The notes: generated from the letters alone by a model not told the origin. Numbered from the stretch's first letter, positions 49,697 through 58,524 are shown. The stretch: DNA of 64,000 bases from Halorientalis salina (GCF_005049285.1 NZ_SOSC01000005.1:124001-188000), one strand, 5' to 3'. A program made the numbers and translations.

Positions 49697-50179
49697 TCAT
49701 GTCGGTTGCTGGATGCCGGTTGGTGCCGACTGGTTTCCAGGCTGACCCGGCGGCTGTGGTTGCTGTGTCCGTCGTGGCTGCGAGGTTTGCGGTGACTGTT
49801 GCGGTGGTTGGTGTGAATGATGGGGCGATTGCTGCTGGTGAGGTGGGTGCTGTGTCTGCTGCGGTGATCGCTGGCGCTGCTGTGGTGGCTGCTGTGTCGG
49901 CTGCGGTGGTGGTTGCTGTGTCGGCTGCTGTCCTCGGGGTGGCTGCTGTCCCTGCTGGAAGTGGACGCCGGTCTGTGGGTTCCGGCTACTCTGCGGCTGG
50001 TACTGGGGCTGCTGTGCCACAGGCTGAACCGGTCGCTGGCCGGGTAGCTGCTGGCCCGGAACGGGTTTGAACTGCTGTCGCTCCCGGGACGCCCGCTGGT
50101 GAGTGGGCTGACCCTGAATCGGCTGCTGGAGACGAGTCGGGTCGCGCTGCTGGTGGGTGTTGGGTTGATGTCCGGTCAT
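49697..50179 (-). CDS. Gln/Pro-rich protein, N-terminal part, ended by an in-frame TGA
   Basis: A 160-residue low-complexity protein (M-T-G-H-Q-P-N-T-H-Q-Q), almost all Gln and Pro with runs of Q-P and P-Q; the DNA is correspondingly a CTG/CTGTTG-rich pattern on the plus strand. It ends in TGA at 49697-49699, then the same frame goes on with the same composition into a folded domain. A CGA-to-TGA change (C-to-T) would explain this. The full protein would be about 307 residues: disordered Q/P-rich region plus C-terminal domain. Function unknown. Confidence 0.6.
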   Translation of the reverse strand: MTGHQPNTHQQRDPTRLQQPIQGQPTHQRASRERQQFKPVPGQQLPGQRPVQPVAQQPQYQPQSSRNPQTGVHFQQGQQPPRGQQPTQQPPPQPTQQPPQQRQRSPQQTQHPPHQQQSPHHSHQPPQQSPQTSQPRRTQQPQPPGQPGNQSAPTGIQQPT

Positions 50180-50300
50180 GTGTGGAGTCCTGACTGGTGA
50201 ACTGGTGCGCACGCCGACACGAATCAGTGACCGCACCGAGGGTTCCACGTCCAGCGGCAAAACGATGCGGGCGCGCACGCGCCGGCGGGCCTCCGTCCGA

Positions 50301-50564
50301 TCACAATCGGCCGACGACGAGTCCGACGATAGCAAACAGCGCCCCGACTGCGACCAGGTAGGCCAGCCACGAATCGGCGGCGTCGCCGCGCTGGCCCGGT
50401 CGGGCGAGTCCGTACAGCCCGGCACCGAACACGACGAGTCCGGCCAGGGCGGGCGCTCCCGTCGCGACGGTGAGGCTGGCCGAGAGAACGGTCACGACCG
50501 CGTCGGCAGCGGAGGCAATCCCGTACAGCGCGAGCGCCCCGTAGAACAGCGTCGCTCGATCCAT
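50301..50564 (-). CDS. Small membrane protein, 87 aa
   Basis: An 87-residue protein with three hydrophobic segments (about 7-30, 37-55 and 65-83) and short polar loops (A-R-P-G-Q-R-G-D-A-A-D-S). No family recognised. The ATG at 50564 is chosen since the five residues before it are in the intergenic part. It lies between the Gln-rich gene (121-bp gap) and tgtA (36 bp) on the same strand. Confidence 0.65.
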   Translation of the reverse strand: MDRATLFYGALALYGIASAADAVVTVLSASLTVATGAPALAGLVVFGAGLYGLARPGQRGDAADSWLAYLVAVGALFAIVGLVVGRL

Positions 50565-50600
50565 GTCTGGTAGTGTCACCCCAATTGAAAACCCTGCTGT

Positions 50601-52085
50601 TCAGTCCCAGTCGCCCTCTTCGACCCCGAGCTGGAACGTCGACACCGAGTCGGGCACCGCGGCAAGGGCCGTCTCCGGCCAGTCGTGATAGGCCAGCGTG
50701 AACGCCGCATCGGGATTGCCCTCGGCCAGTCGACGGACCCCCTCGGCGGCCTGCTCGTAGGCCCGGGCGTCGAGGCGCTCGGGAATCTCCGCGTTCAGGG
50801 GATACACGTCCGAGAGGTCCCGCGGGAAGGGCCCGAACGGCGGCACGACGCGCCACGTCTCATCGTAGGCCTCGTTGGTGTCGCCTTCGCTGAGGAGGAT
50901 CTCGCCCTCGGGGCTGAGTCGCGCCAGTCGGTCGTGATGCCGATGGACCTCGGGCCGGTCGGCGCTCTCCGTCGAGAGGTAGAAGAAGGCCTCCTTGGCG
51001 ACGGGATCGGTCGCTTCGAGTTGCTCGGCGTGGTCGACCAGCGCGCGATACCCCGAGAGCATCGTCGGATGGCCCCGAGCGCGCGTCTCGACGAGTTCCA
51101 GTAAGTTCCCCCGGCGGATGGCCTGTTTGATGCGGCGCATCTCGCCGTAGGTGACGTGGAGATTGTGCTCAGCCAGCAGGCGCTCGCGCTCGAGGGCGTT
51201 TTTCGCGTCCAGATCGTCGGGCGTGTGGCTGGCACAGACCGGACACTCACAGGGGAAGTAGTCCAGGTCTTCGAGGTGTTCGGTCCCACGAACCGTGAGA
51301 TATCGGTCGTCGCGGGCGTACAGCGCGTAGGCCGCCGAGTCGAACAGGTCACAGCCCATCGCCACCGCCAGCGCGAACATCATGGGGTGGCCGGCCCCGA
51401 ACAGGTGAACCGGCGCGTCCTCGCCGAGGCCGCGTTTGGACGCCGCGACCAGGTCGACCACGTCCGCGAAGCGGTAGTTGTTCAGCAGCGGGACGACCGC
51501 GCCGACCGGGAACACGTCCAGGCTCGTCCCGTAGGCGTGTTCGGCCGCCGACTCCCGGAGGTCCGCGTAGGTCGACCCCTGGATGGGTGCGTTGACGAGC
51601 ATCTCGCCGGTGTCGACGGTCTCGGCGAGTTCGAGGCGCTCCTGGGTCGTCGTCAGTTCCTCTTCGGCCTGCTCGCGGGGGACGTCGGGCGGCGTCGGAA
51701 TGTCGACCGGCGTCCCGATGTCAGAGCCGATGTCGTGCTGAAACTGCAGGATCTCTTCGGTGTCGACGTCGATGGAGCCGTACTCCGAGAGCTGGAAGGA
51801 TCCGGAGTCGGTCATGATGGCCCCCGAGAAGTCGTAGAGGTCGTGCAGTCCCTGTTCGAGGGCGTCCTCCCGGTACTCCTCGGAGCCGTAGATGCTGTAG
51901 GCGTTCGTGATGAGGATCTCCGCGCCGAACTCCGCTTCGAGTTCGCCGGGTTCGATGGTCCGGACGTGGGGGTTGACGACCGGCAGGAGGGCCGGCGTCT
52001 CGACGGTCACGTCCGCCCGGGGCACGTCGAGTTCGCCGATTCGGCCCGCCCCGTCGTAGTCCCTGACCTCGAAGCACTCGCGCAT
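50601..52085 (-). CDS. tgtA: tRNA-guanine(15) transglycosylase TgtA
   Basis: A 494-residue archaeal TGT that swaps guanine 15 of tRNA for preQ0, the first step of archaeosine. The catalytic Asp is in I-M-T-D-S-G-S-F-Q near residue 95, and the zinc site shows the Cys pattern P-C-E-C-P-V-C near residues 279-285 with His downstream. It seems to lack a C-terminal PUA domain of full length; in haloarchaea the PUA is carried by ArcS, as here. It is on the same strand as arcS and RaSEA. Confidence 0.96.
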   Translation of the reverse strand: MRECFEVRDYDGAGRIGELDVPRADVTVETPALLPVVNPHVRTIEPGELEAEFGAEILITNAYSIYGSEEYREDALEQGLHDLYDFSGAIMTDSGSFQLSEYGSIDVDTEEILQFQHDIGSDIGTPVDIPTPPDVPREQAEEELTTTQERLELAETVDTGEMLVNAPIQGSTYADLRESAAEHAYGTSLDVFPVGAVVPLLNNYRFADVVDLVAASKRGLGEDAPVHLFGAGHPMMFALAVAMGCDLFDSAAYALYARDDRYLTVRGTEHLEDLDYFPCECPVCASHTPDDLDAKNALERERLLAEHNLHVTYGEMRRIKQAIRRGNLLELVETRARGHPTMLSGYRALVDHAEQLEATDPVAKEAFFYLSTESADRPEVHRHHDRLARLSPEGEILLSEGDTNEAYDETWRVVPPFGPFPRDLSDVYPLNAEIPERLDARAYEQAAEGVRRLAEGNPDAAFTLAYHDWPETALAAVPDSVSTFQLGVEEGDWD

Positions 52086-52162
52086 TGCCCCGCCGTAGCG
52101 TCGGTGCCGGCCTAAGGGTTCCGTTCCACAGACTCCGACAGCGAGTGCGGTGAGAGCGAAGG

Positions 52163-52193
52163 GTTAAGATCCTATGTGCACAACAGGCACATA
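52163..52193 (+). promoter_or_regulatory. Promoter and operator of the PIN toxin-antitoxin pair
   Basis: TTAAGA at 52163-52168 is a TATA candidate 25 bp before the ATG. Between them lies a perfect inverted repeat TATGTGC-N7-GCACATA (52173-52179 and 52187-52193) whose right arm overlaps the antitoxin start codon. RHH antitoxins often repress their own operon by binding such palindromes. Confidence 0.6.
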
Positions 52194-52555
52194 TGAGCGC
52201 CGACGAGGAAAAAAAGCGAGTCCACTTCAGGGGTCCGGAGCGCGTCATCGAACAGGCCGACGCGCTGGCCGACGTACTGGACAAGGACCGCACGGACGTC
52301 ATCGTCGAGGCGCTCCGAGAACACATCACGGAGCGGACGAGCGACGAACGGTTCGAGGCGATGGTCGCCGACCGCTACTACGAGGACCACCTCGACTTCG
52401 AGACGGTCGCGACGCTGGTGGGGCGGGACACCGCCCAGCGGTTCCGGCTGCTCAAACGGGACCTCGCCGACGAACCGCTCGACGTCCCCGCACCGGACAC
52501 CGACGTAGACGTGTACGACGGCGAAACGCAGACGGTCGATACTGACGGAGAGTAA
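52193..52555 (+). CDS. Antitoxin, RHH-like, of a PIN toxin system
   Basis: A 120-residue acidic protein. Residues 8-45 (R-V-H-F-R-G-P-E-R-V-I-E-Q-A-D-A-L-A-D-V) look like a ribbon-helix-helix DNA-binding region; the rest is helical and acidic, ending T-V-D-T-D-G-E. The gene ends 5 bp before the PIN-domain gene on the same strand. Together they are a VapBC-like toxin-antitoxin system. The operator at 52173-52193 overlaps the ATG. Confidence 0.85.
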   Translation: MSADEEKKRVHFRGPERVIEQADALADVLDKDRTDVIVEALREHITERTSDERFEAMVADRYYEDHLDFETVATLVGRDTAQRFRLLKRDLADEPLDVPAPDTDVDVYDGETQTVDTDGE

Positions 52556-52560
52556 CAGCG

Positions 52561-53112
52561 GTGCGAACAGTCGTCGCGGACACGTCGGCACTGGTCAGTC
52601 TAGCGATTCCGAAAGCCGACGGTGCGTACGATACCGACAGCAACCCCGACCCGCTCCAGTACCTCCTTACGTCGTGTGCCGTCTCGATACCGACCCAGGT
52701 TCGAGCTGAACTGCAGAACATCGCCCAGTACAGCGACATAGACGGAGCGGCAGCCGCGAACGTCCTCGCAGCAAGCGATCACTACACCGTCGAGGACCCG
52801 CTTCAGCGGTCGGAGACGCCACCAGCACTCCCGGAGTGGGGACTCGATGGCGGAGAGACGGCCGCGCTCGTGCTCGCGAACGCGCTCGGCGTCGACGCGT
52901 TCCTGACCGACGAGTTCGCCGGGTCGAGTTTCGCGCTGATTCACGCGCGACTCGCCGACGCGACGGTCGTGACGACGCCGCGACTACTCCGCGATTACGC
53001 GTACACCGGCCATCTCTCGGAGAGTGACGCCCGAACCATCCTCGACGTGATCGGGCGTCACCGAAGCTGGAAACACAATTCGTACGTCCAGCACGTCAAA
53101 GGGATGCTGTGA
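52561..53112 (+). CDS. PIN-domain toxin
   Basis: A 183-residue PIN nuclease. The start GTG-coded M-R-T-V-V-A-D-T-S-A-L-V-S-L has Asp7, the R-A-E near 50 and G-G-E-T-A-A-L-V-L-A near 98, and D-A-F-L-T-D-E-F near 113 supply the acidic cluster that holds Mg2+. PIN toxins cleave RNA, often tRNA, when not bound by the antitoxin. The gene is 5 bp after the antitoxin gene. The C-terminus is basic (H-R-S-W-K-H-N-S). Confidence 0.88.
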   Translation: MRTVVADTSALVSLAIPKADGAYDTDSNPDPLQYLLTSCAVSIPTQVRAELQNIAQYSDIDGAAAANVLAASDHYTVEDPLQRSETPPALPEWGLDGGETAALVLANALGVDAFLTDEFAGSSFALIHARLADATVVTTPRLLRDYAYTGHLSESDARTILDVIGRHRSWKHNSYVQHVKGML

Positions 53113-53116
53113 GCGT

Positions 53117-53719
53117 CTACAGGTCCCCGAACGCGGCGTAGTACAGCACGCCCAAGGCGGTCCGCCCGTCGCGCATCTCGTCGTCGCGGACGGCCTCGCG
53201 AAGTTCGTCGAAGTCCGCCGTCGTCACGCGGATGCTCTCGTTGTGGTCCAGGTCCTGTTCGCCGGTCGGTTCACAGCCCTCGGCGACGAAGTAGTGAAAG
53301 ACCGCGTCGGCGATGCCGTTCGCGGGTTCGACGGTGGTCAGGTGTTCCACCGTTTCGGCCTCGTAGCCCGTCTCTTCTTCGAGTTCCCGCCGGGCGGTCG
53401 TCGCCAGGTCGTCGGCGTCGGTGGCCTCGACCCCGCCCGCAGGGAACCCGCGGTTGACCCGCTTGACTGCCTGTCGCCACTCCTCGATGAGCACGACCTC
53501 GCCATCGGGTGTGAAGGGCACGACGACGACGCTCTCGCTTTCGGAGAGGTAGTCGAAGTCGGTCTCGGTCCCGTCGGGCAAGCGCACCCGCTCGCGCTGG
53601 ATGTCGAAGCCCGGACACATGTACGCCGTCTCGCCGTACAGCGTCTCCCAGGCCAGTTCGTCTTCGGTGTCGTCGGCTCCCGCGTTTCGGTCCGTAGAAT
53701 CGAGAGACTCCCCAGTCAT
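53117..53719 (-). CDS. Nudix hydrolase
   Basis: A 200-residue Nudix protein, ADP-ribose-pyrophosphatase-like. The Nudix box lies near residues 102-124: G-F-P-A-G-G-V-E-A-T-D, then R-R-E-L-E-E-E-T-G-Y, which has the metal-binding R-E-x-x-E-E but one residue more than usual between the two halves. It probably hydrolyses ADP-ribose or another nucleoside diphosphate derivative. The ATG at 53719 is preferred over a GTG-like upstream start. It is convergent with the PIN toxin, 4 bp apart. Confidence 0.88.
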   Translation of the reverse strand: MTGESLDSTDRNAGADDTEDELAWETLYGETAYMCPGFDIQRERVRLPDGTETDFDYLSESESVVVVPFTPDGEVVLIEEWRQAVKRVNRGFPAGGVEATDADDLATTARRELEEETGYEAETVEHLTTVEPANGIADAVFHYFVAEGCEPTGEQDLDHNESIRVTTADFDELREAVRDDEMRDGRTALGVLYYAAFGDL

Positions 53720-53814
53720 TACCAGCCCCCACACACCCACGGCCCAAAAGCCCCCTTCAAACCCCATACAATGGACGTTCCGTTTGCACGCGGGGACTGT
53801 TGGCGATGCCTGAA

Positions 53815-54192
53815 CTATTCCTCGTCGGGGTCGTACGCCCGTCCGATGTCGAACTTCGGTGCACCGACACCGAGCACGCGAGTCGGTTCGGTCGCGTCCG
53901 CGGGGTTGTACGGGCGGATGGGGCTTTCGGGTTCGGCGACGAACACCTCGTCAGCGGGGACCGCGAACGTCTCCTCGGGCGTCTCGACGTGGAGTTCGCC
54001 GGCGACGACGTAGAAGATCTCCTCGCGTTGCTCGTGGTAATGATACTGCGTCGCGAGTTGCTCGCCCGGGTCGAGCGTGTAGACGGCCGCCGCTAGTTGT
54101 GCGAGTTCTACAGTGTCAGTAATCGACCGACGGTCACAGGGATGCTCCGGCGAGTCGGCGAGTTCGTCGGGGTCCAGCACGTGATAGCCCAT
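53815..54192 (-). CDS. Cupin-domain protein
   Basis: A 125-residue single-domain cupin. The metal-binding pattern Y-H-Y-H-E-Q-R-E-E-I-F-Y near residues 51-62 (two His and a Glu) and the second motif P-A-D-E-V-F-V-A-E near 79-87 are seen. Cupins serve as sugar isomerases, dioxygenases or sensors, and the substrate cannot be told. The gene is divergent from the membrane protein at 54310; its start at 54192 leaves a 117-bp gap with a promoter in it. Confidence 0.88.
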   Translation of the reverse strand: MGYHVLDPDELADSPEHPCDRRSITDTVELAQLAAAVYTLDPGEQLATQYHYHEQREEIFYVVAGELHVETPEETFAVPADEVFVAEPESPIRPYNPADATEPTRVLGVGAPKFDIGRAYDPDEE

Positions 54193-54309
54193 GGCGAACC
54201 CACGACCGACCGCCTATTCAAGGTGGGCAAACCCCGCCCGACGGGAACCACGGTCGAGTCGGTGTCGAAACGCAAACACGTTTCCGGCAGCCACCCGTAT
54301 CGCTCGGAC

Positions 54310-54819
54310 ATGTTCCGTCGTGCGCGCGAGTTCGGTCCGGCGTTGCTGGTCCCGTTCGCATGGGCGTTCGTCACGGCCGCACATCTGGGCGTGGGGAGCG
54401 ATCAGGCACTGTTGATCGCTCACGTCGTGATGACCGTGCTGCTGGCGGGCTTTGCGATCACGGGCCGAGCCGACATGCAGGAGGGCGTCCTCGAGGTGTG
54501 GTGGTACGTCATCGTCGTCGGGTTCTTCGTGACGCTGAGTGGACTGGTCGGCATCCAGGTCGAAACGCCCAGCAGATTCCTGCAAGGTATCGCACTCGTG
54601 GGGTGGATGGTCCTCCCCGCCGTCGGCTTCGTCTACACCGGCCGACGGGTCGGTGACGGCGCGTGGATCTACTTCGGCGGGGCCGCAGGCTGTGCGGTCG
54701 GTGTCCTGCTGTACGGCGCTGGCGTAGTGTGGTCGACCGACGTGGCTCTCGTCGGCGGCCTGACACTCGTCGGCACGGGGCAGACAGCGGGCATCCTCGA
54801 CGCTGCCTTCCGGTATTGA
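54310..54819 (+). CDS. Membrane protein, 169 aa, unknown
   Basis: A 169-residue protein with about six hydrophobic segments and few charges apart from the N-terminal M-F-R-R-A-R-E-F and V-G-I-Q-V-E-T-P-S-R loop. I do not recognise a family. The ATG at 54310 replaces a longer frame that begins in the antisense of the cupin gene. Confidence 0.65.
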   Translation: MFRRAREFGPALLVPFAWAFVTAAHLGVGSDQALLIAHVVMTVLLAGFAITGRADMQEGVLEVWWYVIVVGFFVTLSGLVGIQVETPSRFLQGIALVGWMVLPAVGFVYTGRRVGDGAWIYFGGAAGCAVGVLLYGAGVVWSTDVALVGGLTLVGTGQTAGILDAAFRY

Positions 54820-54946
54820 GTGTCGAATTCGCGGTCTGTCGCTTGGTATGGGATGGGCGGGGTCCGCTCGAAAGGGGAGAGTATAGAAGGCCTACCGGAG
54901 AGTTGGCAGTGACTATCAAAGAACGTCGAGATCGATCTGCAGTCGT

Positions 54947-55054
54947 ATGTGGCTCCTGGCCAGTCTCTCGGTCTGGTTGGTTTCGGTCTTCGTAGTCTGG
55001 GCGCTCCTCTACGCGCGCGGCGAGCGGGAGGCGAGGCGGTACACCGAGACGTGA
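54947..55054 (+). CDS. 35-residue single-TM microprotein
   Basis: The frame reads M-W-L-L-A-S-L-S-V-W-L-V-S-V-F-V-V-W-A-L-L-Y, one TM helix, then A-R-G-E-R-E-A-R-R-Y-T-E-T and TGA. The N-terminal helix plus basic cytoplasmic tail is the common microprotein form. It sits between two membrane-protein genes (54310 and 55140) on the same strand; translation has not been tested here. Confidence 0.55.
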   Translation: MWLLASLSVWLVSVFVVWALLYARGEREARRYTET

Positions 55055-55139
55055 AGCCCAGATCCGGGCTACTCTCCCCGATTCTATCGTTTAACCGTCA
55101 CCTCCCCGGTCTTTTGCCCGTCGCTCGCCGATCGTTCGT

Positions 55140-55976
55140 ATGCCATCGGTCCCCGACTTCGAGTCGTGGTTCAGCCGTCGATGGCCGTTTGGATGGCGAG
55201 TCTATGCAGAGAGCAAACGCGTCAACGTCCAGTTCATGGCCAACAGCGTGGCGTTCCAGACGTTCACTGCGCTGGTACCGCTGCTGGTCGTGCTGTTCGT
55301 ACTGGTGGCCACGTTTGCCGGGGACGCACTGGCCGACCAGGTACTCACGCTCACGGAGGGATTCCTTCCCGACGAGACACAGACCCTCGTTGCCACCGCC
55401 ATCACCAGAGAACTCAGCGCGACGGGCACCTCCGTCGTCAGCGTCGCCTTCCTGTTGTGGGGTGCGCTCAACCTGTTCAAGGGACTGGACACGGCGTTCT
55501 CGATGATCTACGATACCACCACTTCGAACACTCGCATCAATCAAACAAAAGACGCGCTCGTGGTCTTCGTCGTCTTGCTCCTGGCGATCACCGCTGCCGT
55601 CGTCGCCGGCGGCACCGCAATACTCACGCGGTTCCCGTTGCGCGAACTGCTCACACCGCTGGTGCTCTTCGTCGGGCTCACGGTCGTTTTCCTGCCGATG
55701 TACTACGTGTTCCCGGACGTCGATCTGTCGCTCCGGGCGGTCCTTCCCGGGACGCTCGTGGCCGCTGCCGGCTGGACAGCGCTCGAATCGGTGTTTCGCC
55801 TGTACGTGGCCTACGCGGCTGGCGTTCCCGCCGGTGCCGTGGGGGCCGTTCTCATCACGTTGGCGTGGCTCTACTTCGGAAGCCTCCTGCTCTTGCTCGG
55901 TGCGATCGTCAATGCGGTCCTGGCAGACGACGCCGGACGCGCGATGAGCGGCGACTCTCCGCCAGACATCGAGTAA
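55140..55976 (+). CDS. YihY/BrkB family membrane protein
   Basis: A 278-residue protein of the YihY/virulence factor BrkB (UPF0761) family. The family region A-N-S-V-A-F-Q-T-F-T-A-L-V-P-L near residues 34-48 is evident, as is the G-A-L-N-L-F-K-G-L-D near 108. It has six or seven hydrophobic segments from 35 to 260. The family may be transporters or lipid flippases; nothing here says more. The ATG at 55140 precedes the aromatic W-F-S-R-R-W-P-F-G-W start. Confidence 0.88.
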   Translation: MPSVPDFESWFSRRWPFGWRVYAESKRVNVQFMANSVAFQTFTALVPLLVVLFVLVATFAGDALADQVLTLTEGFLPDETQTLVATAITRELSATGTSVVSVAFLLWGALNLFKGLDTAFSMIYDTTTSNTRINQTKDALVVFVVLLLAITAAVVAGGTAILTRFPLRELLTPLVLFVGLTVVFLPMYYVFPDVDLSLRAVLPGTLVAAAGWTALESVFRLYVAYAAGVPAGAVGAVLITLAWLYFGSLLLLLGAIVNAVLADDAGRAMSGDSPPDIE

Positions 55977-56171
55977 GCCGGGAGCAGCAGCGCTCTCGAA
56001 TCGGTCGTGAGGACACGACCACCTGTCCGCCGCAGCGCTCGGTGGTCTCGACCGGTCCTATAGTAGTCACCAGAAGTCTTTGCTCACAGTATACTCGAAC
56101 GGCGTTTCGTACCGGAAAGCCGCCCTGCTGACGATTCTGGACGGTGAGAATTTCTGCTGACTACGACAATT

Positions 56172-58361
56172 TCACCGCCCCGCGTCCATGGCCTGCTCGG
56201 TCCGGCGCGAGGCCTGCTCCCGTCGGCGCTCGACGGCCGTCACGACGGGCTCGGGCAGGTCGGACCGGGACTCCTCGAGACGGGCCGACACCCGTTCGAG
56301 TCCAGTCGTCGCCCGGCCGAGTTCCTCGTCGGCCCGCCCCTGCTGGCCCTCGGCCGCGTTGGCAGCGGCGCGTTCCGCCGCCGCCGCGATCGCCTCCAGC
56401 GCCCGCACCAGGCCACGGACGCCGGACCCCTCCGTGCCGCCAGGCTCCTGGTCCGTCGGACGCCCTCGGGTAGTCTCCTGGTCGTCGTCCGTGTCGTCAC
56501 TGTCGCCGTCGTCCTCGAACTCGACCTCGTCGGATTCGGCCGCATTCCGAACGCTGGCCGCAGTCTCGGTCGCCACGTCGGCGACGAACGAGGCGAGCGA
56601 TGCCTTGCCCGTGTCGGGCCGGTCGATGGTCACGTCGCTCCCGGCAGCGTCGGCGTTCGGGTTGACGCGGAACGCGCCGAGTTCGCCGTCGCGATCCCTG
56701 ACTTCCGTCGTGTACGCGCCGCGACGGTCGACGTACACTGCGTCGGGACCCTCGAGTGGCGCGTCGTAGAGTCGCCCACCGAAGTCGTCCTCGACGGCCA
56801 AATCCGTCAAGTCCGCGTCGGTTCCGTCGGCATCCACTCGGAGTTTCACCGCGTCCGCCTTCGCCGTCAGCCCGATCGCCCCGTCGACGCCTCCCAGCGA
56901 CGGCCCCTCGTCGTCGGTGACCGGGACTCGCTCGCTGTACGGCGCAGCACCCGGTCCGTTGACCGTCAGCCGGTGGTCGCCGGGATCGACGTCCTCCAGG
57001 ACCGCGACGCCGTTGAACGTCGGGACCGCCTCGGGGTCGCTTTCGAGCAGGCAGAGCGACTCGACCGAGAGCGGCTGCGTGGTCACACCCTCGTCTTCCG
57101 GCGCGTCGTCGGCACTGGTGGTCTGCTGGACGGCAGCGACGACGCGATTGCTCGGCTTCGGCTCCGCGATGGCGTCGTACCGGTCGGCGAGTTCGGCCCG
57201 ATGTGCCGGCTCGGAAACGTCCATCGCGGGGCTGTCGTACCGTTCCTGCTCCCATGGGACGCCCGTCGTCGTGATGTGGCCCGCGATCCGGTCCTCGGCG
57301 AAATCGGGAATCGGGAACTCGAAACTCAACTGCGGCCCGGTGAAGGCCGTGATGTGCTCCAGTTCGGTCGTCGGGGTGAGCGCGTAGGAGACGTCCGCAT
57401 CGACCTCGTCACTGCTGGTAGTGTCCGTGGCCGTCCCATCACCTGATTCGGCGGCGAAGACGAGCCCCGTTTCCCGTTCGGGCAGCGCCGTCGGCGGCGA
57501 GGACAGTTCCCGGAACGACCGGACAGTCAGTTCCGACGAAACCAGGGAGTCGCGACCGACCGAGGGCAGGTCCGCGTGGTCGTAGATCGGCGCGCCGTCG
57601 AGTTCGGGGACGACGAACGGCAGCCGAAACCCCTCGTCCCGCGGAAGCCCGTAGGCGATCGGGATCTCCGAGACCGTCTCGACGGCGCTGAGCGCGCGGT
57701 TCGTGATGTCCGCGATGGTGTCCCCGGTCGGCAGTCGCTGGAACCGGTCCGGGATCTCGTTGACCGACAGCGCGCTCGAATGCGAGCCCAGTTCCGTCAG
57801 GATGCGCGGCACCGTCTCGGAGTCCGGGTCGAGGAACTCGTTGTTCGGGACTTTCCGGGAGTGGGCACTGGCGACGAACAACTGGGGTTCCTCGGTCTCG
57901 TCGTCGACGAACACGTGAACGACCTCCCAGTCGTGCCAGTGGAAGTTCGTCGAGAACTGGTCGAACGCCGAGTACAGCCAGTACTGGACGACCGACAGCG
58001 ACGAGTCCTCGTAGGAAAGCGCCCGGTAGAACACCGTCGACTCCGGCGGTTGGCCCGCCTCGTCGAACCGTTCGGTGTAGCCGTCGAGCGCGTCGAACCC
58101 GTCGACGACGGACTCGCCGTCCACCTCGCTCTCGTACGGTCGCGGGTCCGTCGGGAACCACTGCTCGTTCTCGTCGAAGTACAGGATCGGCGCGTACCGC
58201 TGGGCCATCGTCTCGGCTTCCTCGCCCGTGAGTTGTTCCGTCGAGGCGTCGTCCTCCCGGCCGAGCATCGCCAGCCCGAAACAGCCGGCGGCCCCGACGG
58301 CCCCCGCACCGCCGGCGAGTTTCAGATAGTCGCGCCGGTCCAGGTCCGCCCGGTCGACCAT
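56172..58361 (-). CDS. Vps62-like Tat lipoprotein
   Basis: A 729-residue exported lipoprotein. A Tat motif R-R-D-Y-L-K-L-A-G-G and the lipobox G-A-A-G-C (Cys27) are near the N-terminus. The mature protein starts with a Vps62/DUF946-like domain: R-Y-A-P-I-L-Y-F-D-E-N-E-Q-W-F-P-T-D near residues 55-72 and N-F-H-W-H-D-W-E near 140. The middle contains beta-rich, PEGA-like repeats (V-A-V-L-E-D-V-D-P-G-D-H-R-L-T-V-N-G), and the end is an acidic linker and a long Ala/Arg/Glu helix. The function is not known. Confidence 0.85.
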   Translation of the reverse strand: MVDRADLDRRDYLKLAGGAGAVGAAGCFGLAMLGREDDASTEQLTGEEAETMAQRYAPILYFDENEQWFPTDPRPYESEVDGESVVDGFDALDGYTERFDEAGQPPESTVFYRALSYEDSSLSVVQYWLYSAFDQFSTNFHWHDWEVVHVFVDDETEEPQLFVASAHSRKVPNNEFLDPDSETVPRILTELGSHSSALSVNEIPDRFQRLPTGDTIADITNRALSAVETVSEIPIAYGLPRDEGFRLPFVVPELDGAPIYDHADLPSVGRDSLVSSELTVRSFRELSSPPTALPERETGLVFAAESGDGTATDTTSSDEVDADVSYALTPTTELEHITAFTGPQLSFEFPIPDFAEDRIAGHITTTGVPWEQERYDSPAMDVSEPAHRAELADRYDAIAEPKPSNRVVAAVQQTTSADDAPEDEGVTTQPLSVESLCLLESDPEAVPTFNGVAVLEDVDPGDHRLTVNGPGAAPYSERVPVTDDEGPSLGGVDGAIGLTAKADAVKLRVDADGTDADLTDLAVEDDFGGRLYDAPLEGPDAVYVDRRGAYTTEVRDRDGELGAFRVNPNADAAGSDVTIDRPDTGKASLASFVADVATETAASVRNAAESDEVEFEDDGDSDDTDDDQETTRGRPTDQEPGGTEGSGVRGLVRALEAIAAAAERAAANAAEGQQGRADEELGRATTGLERVSARLEESRSDLPEPVVTAVERRREQASRRTEQAMDAGR

Positions 58362-58494
58362 CAGTCACCCACCTGTCCGGTATTTACGGCGCACCGACCG
58401 CTCGTCCGCACATGCCGACCCAGTCGAAACATACCGTTGCCTGTGTCCTCGGCGATATATCTCTTCTGGCAGGTGTCGCTCACGAGAACGGGGG

Positions 58495-58509
58495 TACGGC
58501 CACCCGAAG
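58495..58509. repeat. tRNA-Pro anticodon-arm fragment
   Basis: The 15-mer TACGGCCACCCGAAG is identical to bases 58729-58743 inside the tRNA-Pro gene (anticodon stem and loop). It is 16 bp from the duplicate of the tRNA 3' end at 58525, in reverse order from the intact gene, so it looks like a scrambled tRNA remnant. Confidence 0.55.
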
Positions 58510-58524
58510 CTGGCGCTATCGCAG

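Noticed and set aside
49697-49699. The in-frame TGA as selenocysteine
   Set aside because: Haloarchaea are not known to make selenoproteins, no SECIS-like structure or selenocysteine gene is in view, and the surrounding protein is low complexity.
49560-50179. Repeat-like CTG/CTGTTG pattern that looked like a tandem-repeat or CRISPR-like array
   Set aside because: It is codon repetition of a Gln/Pro-rich protein; there are no regular spacers and no cas genes.
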